Source of the DNA: a virus
Strand: one strand, 5' to 3'
Length of the DNA: 64,000 nt
IMG/VR virus record: IMGVR_UViG_3300023174_000039
Span: 1-64,000 of that record
The notes below the pieces were generated by a model that searched no databases, was not told where the DNA came from, and saw nothing but the letters and a program-made list of their open reading frames with translations. Of the stretch, positions 33,605 to 42,531 are shown piece after piece; position 1 is the stretch's first letter, and the number at the start of each line of letters is the position of its first letter. A program made the translations under genes and the position numbers.

Positions 33605-34592
33605 CTGGGAACTCGAAGACGAAACCAATTACGTTCCACCCCTGCCGCCACCGCCGCCGCCGCCGCATGTGCTTGATCAAACTGTACCAGAAATAAGATA
33701 TTTGTTTGATAATATATTAAAATATCGTGTGGACCCTGCAGGATTGTACTATGGAATTACGTTAGAAGTATTACACCAGCAGTTGGCTGCTATACCAGTC
33801 AATCAAGTTGTGGCACTAGATAGTGAATATAGATACGAAAGAAAAGGTCATATGTACGACCCACTACTACAAAGTTTTGTTCAAGGTGCAGGTGGACAAC
33901 TCAGCACCTGGGAAAAAGAAGAACACTCAATGACCCCGGCTGTGTTGCGCGGCATTACCAAACGCAAGCAAATGGAAGGCTGTCGAGCAGTTGGTAGAGA
34001 TTTTTACTACATGGACACTGGTTACTTTGGCAATAGCAAGCGAAAGTTATATCATCGCATTACAAAGAACGATGTACAGTATTTTGGTCCAGTTATAGAA
34101 CGTCCTAGAGATAGACTAGATGCAACAGGTGTAAAGTTTAAAAAGTTTACGTCAGGCACAAACATACTGTTGGCACCACCTAGCCAAAAATTATTAAACC
34201 TATATGATATCAATTTAGAAGAGTGGCTTGAAACCACACAAGAAACTTTAAGAAAACACACAAACCGTCCAATTGTAGTACGCACTAAACAAGGGCGTAG
34301 TACCAGAGTCAATACCGATACCATGGAAATGGCACTGGATCAAGATGTACATTGCTTGGTAACATATTCAAGTATTGCTGCCACAGAAGCACTATTGTTG
34401 GGTAAACCAGCAATCACACTAGGGCCAAACGCTGCCTCACCGTTATGCAGAAAAAATATTGCCGATATTGAAAATCCTTACATACCGAGCCTCGACGAAG
34501 TTGATGCATGGGCACGTAGCCTAGCCTATTGCCAATTTACCGAAGTAGAAATGCGAAACGGTACTGCTTGGCGTATTCTAAATGAGCGTTGA
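33597..34592 (+). CDS. GT-B-like glycan enzyme (island paralogue 1)
   Basis: 331 aa. A proline run (residues 14-23) encoded by CCN repeats is followed by a domain with YYMDTGYFGN, ILLAPPSQ, the motif HTNRPIVVRTK near 223, and LVTYSSIAATEALLLGKPAIT near 258. The last two motifs recur in 34582, 37346 and 38961 and resemble the RPHP and S-x-E-A-x-x-x-G-x-P motifs of capsule-polysaccharide (Kps) and CDP-glycerol transferases. This suggests a GT-B fold acting on a surface-type glycan; the acceptor is unknown. Confidence 0.6.
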   Translation: MNDWELEDETNYVPPLPPPPPPPHVLDQTVPEIRYLFDNILKYRVDPAGLYYGITLEVLHQQLAAIPVNQVVALDSEYRYERKGHMYDPLLQSFVQGAGGQLSTWEKEEHSMTPAVLRGITKRKQMEGCRAVGRDFYYMDTGYFGNSKRKLYHRITKNDVQYFGPVIERPRDRLDATGVKFKKFTSGTNILLAPPSQKLLNLYDINLEEWLETTQETLRKHTNRPIVVRTKQGRSTRVNTDTMEMALDQDVHCLVTYSSIAATEALLLGKPAITLGPNAASPLCRKNIADIENPYIPSLDEVDAWARSLAYCQFTEVEMRNGTAWRILNER

Positions 34593-35511
34593 TGTTGTTG
34601 TTTATGTCAGTAGTGTAGCAAATCCTCGAAAACACGCAAGGAAAATTGCCTGCCTAGAAAGTTTTGCCGAAGGTGTTAAAAATACCGGGCATCGAGTTCA
34701 TGTGGAATGGGATTTTAAGTATCGTCCCAGCAGACTGGCAGTGATGTTGGGTTGGGCAACAACCAACACAGGCGGTCGTAATATCACTTTGCGAAAAGAA
34801 ATAATTGCCGAACAGCAACGTCGTGGATTTAACACCATGTGCATTGATGCCAGTTGTTGGAAGTATCTTGATGACTCAGGTACCTATTTGCGTTATAGCC
34901 TGGGCGGTCCGTTTTACGATCGTGCTGAGTATGCAAATAAAAATAGTAGCCCAGAGAAGTGGACAGAAATTAGTCAACGACTAAACATACATCTGCAACC
35001 TGTAAAAAATAACAATAATGGGTATATTTTGATTTGTATGCAACGTGATGGCGGCTTTGCTATGAAGACATTGAGTCCCGTGGCCTGGCTAGAAGATAAA
35101 ATTAAAACTATTCGTCAATATACAAAAAGACAAATTGTTGTGAGACCACATCCTGGTGCATACCTAATGAAAGATTTTTCACACATACGTCAATTGAATA
35201 CTAGTGTAATTGATCCTGCGCATAGTAAACTGCTAGATAATTTAATCGATGCGCATTCAGTAGTATTGTTCAACAGTTCAGCCAGTGTGGCTGCTGTGTG
35301 CGCAGGCGTTCCAGTGTTTGCAGATGATGCCAGTTGTGTTAGTTGGGCAGTAGCCAACCGAGATATATCACGTATTGAATCTCCGGAAATATTTGATCGG
35401 CAGCAATGGATTCAAGATTTATCAGCGGCCCATTGGAGTGATGCCGATGCTTGCCAAGGCCTTGTGTACCAAAAGTTTTTGCCTTATTTGACTTCAACTA
35501 CCACATCGTAA
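34582..35511 (+). CDS. GT-B-like glycan enzyme (island paralogue 2)
   Basis: 309 aa. It starts inside the end of the previous gene (11-nt overlap). Key motifs are YTKRQIVVRPHPGAY near residue 184 and VVLFNSSASVAAVCAGVPVFADD near 228, with NGYILICMQRDGG before them. The RPHP form is closest of the four paralogues to Kps-type transferases. The N-terminal 130 residues differ from the others. Its 3' end overlaps the convergent methyltransferase gene by 28 nt. Confidence 0.6.
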   Translation: MSVDVVVYVSSVANPRKHARKIACLESFAEGVKNTGHRVHVEWDFKYRPSRLAVMLGWATTNTGGRNITLRKEIIAEQQRRGFNTMCIDASCWKYLDDSGTYLRYSLGGPFYDRAEYANKNSSPEKWTEISQRLNIHLQPVKNNNNGYILICMQRDGGFAMKTLSPVAWLEDKIKTIRQYTKRQIVVRPHPGAYLMKDFSHIRQLNTSVIDPAHSKLLDNLIDAHSVVLFNSSASVAAVCAGVPVFADDASCVSWAVANRDISRIESPEIFDRQQWIQDLSAAHWSDADACQGLVYQKFLPYLTSTTTS

Positions 35512-36041
35512 TTGTGTCCTACAATGTCGGACCACTTGTGACTTTTGTCAACCACACTTATATCTTCTTTGACTATAGTAAGTTGCATAACCTTTAGTAT
35601 GCGATCTCTCCACCATTCGGGAGTCTCTACAATTAGATGAGCATTACGTCCATCGGGCAAGTGCTTTTTAGCTGGATAACAGGCAATTCTAAACCAACCA
35701 GCTTTTTGTATTTTACCACGTATCAAGGTCAACGTTTGGTCAAGGTATGCTGGCTCAATATGCTCAAACACATCCGCACTCACAACAACATCAAAATTGC
35801 GTTTGGGCATTTGATTATGATCAGTATTGCCGGGGTCGTACCCTTCCACACGCATAGCAGGATATAGTTCTTGTATACTTGCTATTAATGCCCCGTGGCC
35901 ACAGCCGTAGTCTAATAAACTTGCAGGCCGGTATTGGTCAATAAATGGTTTTACATTTTTTAAAATCTTACTGCCTCTAACAAATTGACCACGCCCATGC
36001 ATGGTTGCCAACTGTTTTTGATAATTTGGATCTATAATCAT
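35484..36041 (-). CDS. Class I SAM-dependent methyltransferase 1
   Basis: 185 aa. Motif I is SLLDYGCGHGAL near residue 40, motif II VEGYDPG, motif IV FDVVVSADVFEHIEP. It is probably a small-molecule or sugar methylase acting on the island's glycan. I start at the ATG overlapping the previous stop (ATGA); an upstream in-frame start would run through the neighbouring gene. It is last in a five-gene minus-strand block. Confidence 0.75.
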   Translation of the reverse strand: MIIDPNYQKQLATMHGRGQFVRGSKILKNVKPFIDQYRPASLLDYGCGHGALIASIQELYPAMRVEGYDPGNTDHNQMPKRNFDVVVSADVFEHIEPAYLDQTLTLIRGKIQKAGWFRIACYPAKKHLPDGRNAHLIVETPEWWRDRILKVMQLTIVKEDISVVDKSHKWSDIVGHNYDVVVEVK

Positions 36042-36712
36042 CTGTGATTTACCTCTACATATTTGTACTTGCCAGTCCATGTTGCAGGAACATCGGACCA
36101 CTTGCCTGTGAGTTGATCATCTAACCATCCAGGATAGTACTCGCGATCTTTAAACCACCAAAACAAATCACCACCTGTCCAGTCTTGGTAGTAACTACGA
36201 AAGAATTCTCTAGTGCGTGGTTTACAAAAATATGCAGGATCATACATGGTCTTTTTACTCTTGGCTTCACGTTGAAAATTCAATCCAATAAAGCAAAACT
36301 TACTGGCATAACTTTCCATCAACTCTCTCACCCAAGTCATGTCATCATCTGGTATGCTGTTTAATACCTGAGTACAAATTACTCCGTCAAACTTGGTTCC
36401 TCTCGGAGGCAACTGATCAAATTCAGCAACGCAAGGATCGTAGCAGTATACCTTGACTCCTAGATACTCGTCAAACGTTCTCCAGTCGCTTTCGGGTATG
36501 CCCACACTGCCTGTTTGGCTGTAGGGAAGTTTTTCTTTGTATTGTAATCCCTTACCACACCCGTAATCAAGTATGGTCTTTGCACCATAATGATCCACTA
36601 GGTCTTTGATCTTCTTTTGATATTTTACAACATCGTACCCGGCCCAGTTTTTATTGCTTTCTTGAAAATTGGTGCCTAGCCGAACTGATTGCGTATAATA
36701 AGAACTCACCAT
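36038..36712 (-). CDS. Class I SAM-dependent methyltransferase 2
   Basis: 224 aa. Motif I is TILDYGCGKGLQY near residue 46; VYCYDPCVAEFDQLP and FDGVICTQVLNSIPDDDM follow. A long C-terminal region is Trp/Tyr/Asp-rich (YYQDWTGGDLFWWFKD). It has 4-nt overlap with methyltransferase 1 and a 7-nt overlap with the FkbM gene, so all three are translated together. The substrate is unknown, possibly a sugar residue. Confidence 0.72.
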   Translation of the reverse strand: MVSSYYTQSVRLGTNFQESNKNWAGYDVVKYQKKIKDLVDHYGAKTILDYGCGKGLQYKEKLPYSQTGSVGIPESDWRTFDEYLGVKVYCYDPCVAEFDQLPPRGTKFDGVICTQVLNSIPDDDMTWVRELMESYASKFCFIGLNFQREAKSKKTMYDPAYFCKPRTREFFRSYYQDWTGGDLFWWFKDREYYPGWLDDQLTGKWSDVPATWTGKYKYVEVNHR

Positions 36713-37353
36713 CCCATAATCCAGTCATCTTTAACTTGATCTAGTTTGCGCATGCCAAAGGATTCTAGTAATCCAATGGCTGCAAACTGTCCATAGTCTT
36801 TTGAATACATATCGTGTGGCTTTTGCTCCACTACCACAACTGGGCGCCATTGTCGAATTGTTTGCTCAGCACCTTGTATCACACGATATTCAAATCCTTC
36901 GCAGTCCATTTTGATATAGTCTACATTGTCAATGTACAAGTTATCTAGTTTGACCACAGTGGTATCACCAGATCCAATGCTGGTAGGATCAATATGCGTG
37001 TGTCCTGTATTACCAGCAGTTATGTTCATACGTGCTGTGGTATCCTGATCACCTAAGGCCATGGGGCTGATAAAAAAGTTTTTGCCTGTGACATTTTTAT
37101 GCAAGCATTCTCTAAACATTGGTACAGGCTCAAACGCAATCACACGTTCAAACTTTGACACAAGTGAACGACTCCATAAGCCTACATTGGCACCAATGTC
37201 TATGCCAGTTCTAAACTGTTTGACATAGGTCAAACTCTTGTTGCGTACCTGATACTGATATTCAGCAGGTCCACCTTTACTGATACTCTTGTTGAGCATT
37301 TGTGGGAAGTGTGTTTCCGTATCTGGAAACCACCATCCGTGGCTTTCATACAT
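36706..37353 (-). CDS. FkbM-family methyltransferase
   Basis: 215 aa. Typical FkbM layout: FRTGIDIGANVGLWSRSLV near residue 50, RVIAFEPVPMFRECLHKNV, MALGDQ, VDYIKMDCEGFEYRVIQGAE near 150, and VVVVEQKP. FkbM enzymes O-methylate sugars or polyketides. The ATG at 37353 has AAGGAG seven bases upstream and overlaps the previous gene's stop by 8 nt. Confidence 0.85.
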   Translation of the reverse strand: MYESHGWWFPDTETHFPQMLNKSISKGGPAEYQYQVRNKSLTYVKQFRTGIDIGANVGLWSRSLVSKFERVIAFEPVPMFRECLHKNVTGKNFFISPMALGDQDTTARMNITAGNTGHTHIDPTSIGSGDTTVVKLDNLYIDNVDYIKMDCEGFEYRVIQGAEQTIRQWRPVVVVEQKPHDMYSKDYGQFAAIGLLESFGMRKLDQVKDDWIMGW

Positions 37354-38149
37354 TGTAGGTCTCCTTGAGTATGCGTGTGGCAACTCCGTTTTTTAACTCG
37401 TCGTTATGGAACTGTCCATACGCAAGATGATGTGCCCAAGCATGTACTTGATCTTGGTCAGCATAAGTGGGGGTGTCTATTTTGGCTAAGTCTGTGTCGG
37501 CTACAGGCATGGCCGCGTTACAAGGTGCTAGAACAAACGCTGGCACGCCTGATAAAATACTTTCTGTGGCAGCAATTGAGTTAAAGGTAACCACAGCATG
37601 TACATCATCTAGTGCAGATTCAATGTTGTGTTTGACCCTGGCCCGCCTATCAGGATTGCGTTGCCGTATTTCCACCGGACGATCAGTGTGTCGTTTTATA
37701 GTAGTCATAGTTTGTGCAATCCATTGCTCAAGATCAATGCCGTAAAATATACAAGGCTTTTCATCTGGCGCCGCAATTAAAATTTTACTGCCTGTGCGCC
37801 TCCAAGGCTGTATGTTGATTCTTAATCGCTCCCAGCGATCAGCAGGGCGTGACACAATTTTATCATGCTGTAAGTTGTTGAATACAATACGATGATAGTA
37901 CTTCCATCCATTGGGATTGGCACTACTGGCACGATTGCCTACATAGCCAGAATCCATGTACAAAAATGGTCTTTGATCCTGCCAACATTGTTTGATAATC
38001 TTGTGCTTCATTATGCCACGTACTACAATTGTATTTTGACTGGATTCGTATTGCCAAGTTTCAAGTGGGGTAGACGTTGACCCTGACCCATGAGCCAACA
38101 TTTCCATGTACTCATCCTGATTGTTCTTGCTTAAAAATATCCAGTTCAT
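37346..38149 (-). CDS. GT-B-like glycan enzyme (island paralogue 3)
   Basis: 267 aa. It shares with 33597 a FLYMDSGYVGN motif, SKILIAAPDE, HTDRPVEIRQR near residue 167 and VVTFNSIAATESILSGVPAFVL near 199, plus the end pattern W-A-x(4)-YGQF...NGVATRIL. The resemblance to 33597 runs the whole length, so they are recent paralogues on opposite strands. Likely a transferase on the same or a related glycan. Confidence 0.62.
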   Translation of the reverse strand: MNWIFLSKNNQDEYMEMLAHGSGSTSTPLETWQYESSQNTIVVRGIMKHKIIKQCWQDQRPFLYMDSGYVGNRASSANPNGWKYYHRIVFNNLQHDKIVSRPADRWERLRINIQPWRRTGSKILIAAPDEKPCIFYGIDLEQWIAQTMTTIKRHTDRPVEIRQRNPDRRARVKHNIESALDDVHAVVTFNSIAATESILSGVPAFVLAPCNAAMPVADTDLAKIDTPTYADQDQVHAWAHHLAYGQFHNDELKNGVATRILKETYNV

Positions 38150-38949
38150 TGCCAGTATGCTTCTGTTCTTGTGACTTTAAGGTCCACACGCTTGCTACGT
38201 CCAAGGTCTTTTCTTGCACCCTTAAGATGATCTAACCATGCTCCCCACTCACAGTTGATTAAGGGATGTCCTTCGCCGGTGATCAAATGACTTGACCAGT
38301 CAAGTTCTATCAACGTACTATTACGACGTACGGCATCAAACACAAATGAGTCGTGCCACTCGTCCAGTTTAAAAATACCATTCTCGGCATCATCGTAGGC
38401 CTGCTGAAACTTGCTTAAAAACAAACAAGTAGCAGGGCTTGTTAAATTCATAGCATACAATCCGCATTCGGTATACTTTTGTCTACGTCCCAGGAAGCAA
38501 AGGTCCATTCTTGGGGGACACATTTTTTGTAAATCAGCAAGCCTGATCGGGCTATGGCATATGGTATCAGCATCCATCCACAACAACCAATCAGTTGATG
38601 TAGTTTTTGCACAGTGAAATACGGCATAAACTTTGTGAGCAAATCGAATTGCATCCCACTTGAAGCCTTTACCGGCATCCTTGCGTTGAGACCGTGCTGG
38701 ATCAGCACTTACATCACCATTTGCTTTGGGCACACCGCGCCACTTGTGTTTGAATGCAACCAGTTCTGGACTAGCAACCGCAAGGTCATGCACAATCAAG
38801 TTAGGTGCCGATTCACTTACCGCACAAGCTTCGGCATACACAACCAATTGAACCTCTTGCGGCCAATTCTGCAAAAAGGTTTGTATCATGCGTCGGCCAT
38901 ACTTCTCATAACCGCCGGCGTTAAAAGTGGTACATACAGTATATTTCAT
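38146..38949 (-). CDS. GT-A-type glycosyltransferase
   Basis: 267 aa. It starts KYTVCTTFNAGGYEKYGRRMIQTFL; D-x-D is LLWMDADTICHSP near residue 125; later FVFDAVRRN and HLITGEGHPLINCEWG. It is first in the minus-strand island block and overlaps the next gene by 4 nt. The ATG lies just 11 bases from the divergent ATG at 38961, so both promoters must lie inside coding sequence. Confidence 0.72.
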   Translation of the reverse strand: MKYTVCTTFNAGGYEKYGRRMIQTFLQNWPQEVQLVVYAEACAVSESAPNLIVHDLAVASPELVAFKHKWRGVPKANGDVSADPARSQRKDAGKGFKWDAIRFAHKVYAVFHCAKTTSTDWLLWMDADTICHSPIRLADLQKMCPPRMDLCFLGRRQKYTECGLYAMNLTSPATCLFLSKFQQAYDDAENGIFKLDEWHDSFVFDAVRRNSTLIELDWSSHLITGEGHPLINCEWGAWLDHLKGARKDLGRSKRVDLKVTRTEAYWQ

Positions 38950-38960
38950 CAAGAATACTT

Positions 38961-39803
38961 ATGATTAAAAACATAGCATATTATCCTTTACAACGTGCTC
39001 TAAATGGCGGCCCTCCTATGAATGCCATGCTTACTGCTCTGCACAACGCTGGCATAGAAACACACGATCGTGGACTAGATTCTGACGCTGTGCTCATATG
39101 GTCAGCACTATGGTCTGGTAGAATGGCAGCCAACCAAGCAGTATATAGACATTATAGGGCACAAGGCAAGCCAGTAATCATCATTGACATTGGGGCACTA
39201 AATCGTGGCACAACATGGAAGGTTGCAGTGAACAACATCAATGCCAATGGTTATTATGGGCACTTAGACAACCTAGATTGGGATCGTCCCCGGAAGATGA
39301 ATCTAGTACTTGGCACTCCCACAAATACCAAATCTCACATTGTGATTGCGGCACAGCACACGCAAAGCGAACAATTGGCAGGAGTTGATCTTACTATGTG
39401 GATACATGCTCAAATACAATTGATAAAAAACAACACGGATAGACCCATACACATTAGACCACATCCCAGATGCAGTCTTAACACTACCAGTTTTGCTGGA
39501 GTCAAAATTGAGTCGCCCAGTAGAGTATCCAACACATACGACAGTTTTGATTTGGGATTGAATTGTCATGCCATTGTAAATTACAACTCGGGACCGGGCA
39601 TACAAGCAGCCATAGCAGGTGTTCGTCCCATAGTTGAAATGAGTAGTTTGGCATATCCTGTTGGGGTTGGCATTGCTGATATAGAAAAACCTTACACAAC
39701 TGACCGTGAATTGTGGCTCGCACAAATTAGTCATACTGAATACACAGTACCTGAATTAGAACAAGGCTTATGGCTAAAAAGAATAGAATCGGCACTGGCA
39801 TAA
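38961..39803 (+). CDS. GT-B-like glycan enzyme (island paralogue 4)
   Basis: 280 aa. SHIVIAAQHTQSEQLAG, NTDRPIHIRPHPR near residue 155 and HAIVNYNSGPGIQAAIAGVRPIVEM near 200 match the two motifs shared by the four paralogues. The N terminus has MLTALHNAGIETHDRG, a Rossmann-like opening. Its end overlaps the next gene by 34 nt. Confidence 0.6.
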   Translation: MIKNIAYYPLQRALNGGPPMNAMLTALHNAGIETHDRGLDSDAVLIWSALWSGRMAANQAVYRHYRAQGKPVIIIDIGALNRGTTWKVAVNNINANGYYGHLDNLDWDRPRKMNLVLGTPTNTKSHIVIAAQHTQSEQLAGVDLTMWIHAQIQLIKNNTDRPIHIRPHPRCSLNTTSFAGVKIESPSRVSNTYDSFDLGLNCHAIVNYNSGPGIQAAIAGVRPIVEMSSLAYPVGVGIADIEKPYTTDRELWLAQISHTEYTVPELEQGLWLKRIESALA

Positions 39804-40507
39804 CTGATTGTGCCTGTGTGATACACAGCACCGGCTATGACTGGACCTATGTTGAACGACTGTACAACATGCTGGATCGTAACTTGCCCGGTGACATACG
39901 CTTTCATGTTTATACCGAACATGATCGTAGTGTGCCTCCTTACATGATCAAACACATACTAGAAGACTGGCCAGGCATTGCTGGTCCAAAGAAGTCATGG
40001 TGGCACAAGCTACAGGTGTTTAATCCTGAACATTATGAAGGCAATTTGCTTTACTTTGATCTTGACACAGTGATTGTTCGTGACGTAGGTTGGATTACTC
40101 AACTGGATCCCAATTACCTCTGGGGCATTAGAGATTTTAGGCACTTACAAAATCCCAGACTTAACACATTGAACTCCAGTGTAATGTGGTGGAATGTCAA
40201 ACAGTTTGGATGGGTATGGGACAAGTTTAAAACAGATGACATTGACAAAGTGTCAAGACAGTATCCTGGAGACCAAGATTACCTGTATGCAACACTTGGT
40301 CACAACAAAGTTCGGTATTTTGATGATGCACAATTAAAAAGTTGGCGTTGGCAGTGTTTTGATGGCGGATATGACTTTCAGTACAGAAAGCACAGAGCAC
40401 CGGGACAAGGTACCTTTATTGATGGTAATACTTCTGTTTTAGTATTTCATGGCAACCCTAAACCCCATAAAATTAACGATAAAGTAGTACAAGACCTTTG
40501 GAAGTAA
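39770..40507 (+). CDS. GT-A-type glycosyltransferase
   Basis: 245 aa. D-x-D is LLYFDLDTVIVRDVGW near residue 90; also KKSWWHKLQVFNP, NSSVMWWNV and GDQDYLYATLG, patterns common to phage- and SAR11-type glycosyltransferases. The catalytic-side H in LVFHGNPKPH lies near the C terminus. It is last in the island; the following gene has an independent early promoter. Confidence 0.75.
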   Translation: MAKKNRIGTGITDCACVIHSTGYDWTYVERLYNMLDRNLPGDIRFHVYTEHDRSVPPYMIKHILEDWPGIAGPKKSWWHKLQVFNPEHYEGNLLYFDLDTVIVRDVGWITQLDPNYLWGIRDFRHLQNPRLNTLNSSVMWWNVKQFGWVWDKFKTDDIDKVSRQYPGDQDYLYATLGHNKVRYFDDAQLKSWRWQCFDGGYDFQYRKHRAPGQGTFIDGNTSVLVFHGNPKPHKINDKVVQDLWK

Positions 40508-40511
40508 ACGG

Positions 40512-40540
40512 TTGACCAATAATTCCCCATTTGCTACAAT
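40512..40540 (+). promoter_or_regulatory. Early sigma70-type promoter
   Basis: TTGACC, 17 bases, TACAAT preceded by TGC. Confidence 0.7.
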
Positions 40541-40570
40541 AGAAGTATTGTAAGAAATAAGGAGTCCAAA

Positions 40571-40780
40571 ATGGGTTACAAGGTTGTTGACACTACAGAC
40601 ATGATGCGTACCAAGTACGAGCCTCGTAAGGGACTGGAAGGTCCGTTTAACTTCTCAGGCCAAGTGTTGTATTATGACAACAAAGAGGGTGCCTACTACG
40701 ATCCCACTACAGATTTCTACGTTTCCAAAGAGGAAATGGACATTATCAACCAGCGGTTTTACAAAGTGCTTAAAAAATAA
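40571..40780 (+). CDS. Small hypothetical early protein
   Basis: 69 aa with FNFSGQVLYYDNKEGAYYDPTTDFYVSKEEM in the middle, a tyrosine-rich beta-like region. AAGGAG precedes the ATG, and it has its own promoter. Related small proteins seem common in aquatic T4-like phages, but I know no function. Confidence 0.6.
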   Translation: MGYKVVDTTDMMRTKYEPRKGLEGPFNFSGQVLYYDNKEGAYYDPTTDFYVSKEEMDIINQRFYKVLKK

Positions 40781-40814
40781 GCAGTTTTGTTGTAAAAAAG
40801 CCACATTTTACCAT

Positions 40815-40843
40815 TTGACCATTAAATCTCAAACTGCTATAAT
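40815..40843 (+). promoter_or_regulatory. Early sigma70-type promoter
   Basis: TTGACC, 17 bases, TATAAT preceded by TGC. Confidence 0.78.
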
Positions 40844-40873
40844 ACTTGTATAGTAATTAAAAAGGAGCCAAAG

Positions 40874-41269
40874 ATGCAAAACTGGACTGACAAGATCATT
40901 CATTGGAATCAACTGCCCGGCACAGAAGTCAAACGTCTGTTAGCTACCTGGGGCAAGTCTCCAGTAGAGATTGCCAAGTATGACCGTAAGCACGGCTTTA
41001 CAAGCTCTGCCCCAAAAGCACAAGTGCCAGTCAAAGCAGAAAAACCAGTACCGGCTGTGACAAAACCCGTTGCTAAAAAAGCAGTGGCCAAACCAGCCGC
41101 TCGCCAAAAGCACACAGGTGCCGACGGTGAAATCAAGTTTGTAGCACACAGAAATCTCTATGTGGGATTCCTGGGCGGCCGGGTTGTAGTAACCAAACGT
41201 ACAGTAGATGCCTGCCGTGCTGTGTTGCTCGAACAGTTTGGAATCGAAGGCGTGCAGGTTGACGCCTAA
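40874..41269 (+). CDS. Hypothetical early protein with Lys/Pro/Ala linker
   Basis: 131 aa. An N-terminal helical part (WTDKIIHWNQLPGTEVKRLLATWG) joins, through a KPVAKKAVAKPAA-type linker at 50-78, a C-terminal domain (KFVAHRNLYVGFLGGRVVVTKRTVDACRAVLLEQFG). The linker resembles those of DNA-associated proteins. AAAGGAG ribosome site and own promoter are present. No family assigned. Confidence 0.6.
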   Translation: MQNWTDKIIHWNQLPGTEVKRLLATWGKSPVEIAKYDRKHGFTSSAPKAQVPVKAEKPVPAVTKPVAKKAVAKPAARQKHTGADGEIKFVAHRNLYVGFLGGRVVVTKRTVDACRAVLLEQFGIEGVQVDA

Positions 41270-41287
41270 TTCGATATCTGCTATAAT
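41259..41287 (+). promoter_or_regulatory. Early sigma70-type promoter for the AAA ATPase
   Basis: TTGACG, 17 bases, TATAAT preceded by TGC. The -35 lies inside the end of the previous gene. Confidence 0.72.
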
Positions 41288-41317
41288 TTAATTTTAACGC
41301 ACAACAAGGAGCCAACC

Positions 41318-42340
41318 ATGAGTGCCATTCGTATTATTAAGGGCGAGTACCGTAACAAGCCCGTCCGCAATATTGCTTTTACTTTAGTGTCAGGCTATGT
41401 CACAGGCGCCAAAGGCAATTATGTTACTGTCAAGAATGATGGTAACTTTCCCAACTGCCCAGATACCGTACGTATCAAGGTAGATTCCATCCAAAATTTT
41501 GAATATGTCACAGGAGATGCCGTGCAAGACAATACAGTACATTTTGAGAAACCCGCAGTTGTGGAAACAGATGACGAGGCTATGGATCGTATCCGTGAGC
41601 GTTTTGACATCCTACACGAGATGACAAAAGCCACTGTGAGCGGTGACATCCGTGCTATGATTGTGAGCGGCCCTCCAGGAGTGGGCAAGAGCTACGGCGT
41701 TGAGACAGAGATTGAGAAGGCTTGCTTGTTTGACAAACTAGCAGGCAAACGACTCCGTGCTGAGGTAGTTAAAGGCAGTGCCACTCCCATTGGACTGTAC
41801 CAAACCCTGTACAAATACAGTGACGCCAACAGTGTCGTGGTATTTGACGACTGTGACAGCATCTTGTTAGATGACGTTGCTCTTAACTTGCTCAAGGGTG
41901 CCTTGGACTCAGGCAAGAAGCGTGTGATCTCCTGGTTGTCAGAGAGCAGTGCCTTGCGCCGCGAAGGCATCCCAGACCGTTTTGAGTTCAAAGGCAGTGT
42001 CATCTTTATTACAAACTTAAAGTTTGACAAGATGAAGTCGCAAAAATTGCGTGACCACTTGGATGCCTTGCAGTCACGTTGCCACTATTTGGACTTGACA
42101 CTTGATACCATGCGTGACAAGTTGTTGCGTATCAAACAGATTGCCAAAGATGGTGTGTTGTTTGCAGACTACGACTTTAATGAGTATGCACAAGACGACA
42201 TCATTGACTTTATGCATGCCAACAAAGATCGTTTGCGTGAGGTATCCTTGCGCATGGCGCTCAAGATTGCAGACTTGCGCAAGAGCTTCCCCAATAACTG
42301 GAAGCGCATGAGTGAGACAACATGTATGAAGAGTGCCTAA
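41318..42340 (+). CDS. AAA+ ATPase
   Basis: 340 aa. Walker A VSGPPGVGKSYG near residue 112; Walker B SVVVFDDCDSIL near 170; sensor-1-like VIFITNLKFD near 228; arginine-rich RDHLDALQSRCHYLDL next. The N-terminal 90 residues form a beta-rich domain (VSGYVTGAKGNYVTVKNDG). Similar ATPases are common in aquatic phages; roles in DNA transactions or protein remodelling are unproven. Confidence 0.8.
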   Translation: MSAIRIIKGEYRNKPVRNIAFTLVSGYVTGAKGNYVTVKNDGNFPNCPDTVRIKVDSIQNFEYVTGDAVQDNTVHFEKPAVVETDDEAMDRIRERFDILHEMTKATVSGDIRAMIVSGPPGVGKSYGVETEIEKACLFDKLAGKRLRAEVVKGSATPIGLYQTLYKYSDANSVVVFDDCDSILLDDVALNLLKGALDSGKKRVISWLSESSALRREGIPDRFEFKGSVIFITNLKFDKMKSQKLRDHLDALQSRCHYLDLTLDTMRDKLLRIKQIAKDGVLFADYDFNEYAQDDIIDFMHANKDRLREVSLRMALKIADLRKSFPNNWKRMSETTCMKSA

Positions 42341-42342
42341 TT

Positions 42343-42444
42343 ATGTATAAAATTTATGATGGTGAGTTGTTTCTGTTTGCTGTGGATACCACGTATGAGG
42401 CAGACGAACAACGGCAACAAGGTTTTCGCGTGGTAGTTGATTAG
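42343..42444 (+). CDS. Very small ORF, 33 aa
   Basis: MYKIYDGELFLFAVDTTYEA followed by DEQRQQGFRVVVD. It starts 2 nt after the ATPase stop and the codon use is like its neighbours. It is plausibly translated by coupling, but I see no own ribosome site. Confidence 0.4.
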   Translation: MYKIYDGELFLFAVDTTYEADEQRQQGFRVVVD

Positions 42445-42497
42445 TTCATTTTGTTTCCTTTTTCCCGGGCATTGGTTGGCTCCGGCTCGGGCTTTAT

Positions 42498-42531
42498 GAC
42501 AGGTACCCTTAAAAAAGGTACCTGTCTTTTT
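42498..42531 (+). terminator. Rho-independent terminator overlapping the next promoter
   Basis: A perfect 10-bp inverted repeat GACAGGTACC / GGTACCTGTC around a 9-base loop, then TTTTT. The last T bases are the first bases of the -35 box of the following promoter. Confidence 0.82.

Noticed and set aside
42343-42444. Possible essential micro-protein after the AAA ATPase
   Set aside because: Kept as a low-confidence CDS only; 33 codons with no ribosome site are too little to claim a function.
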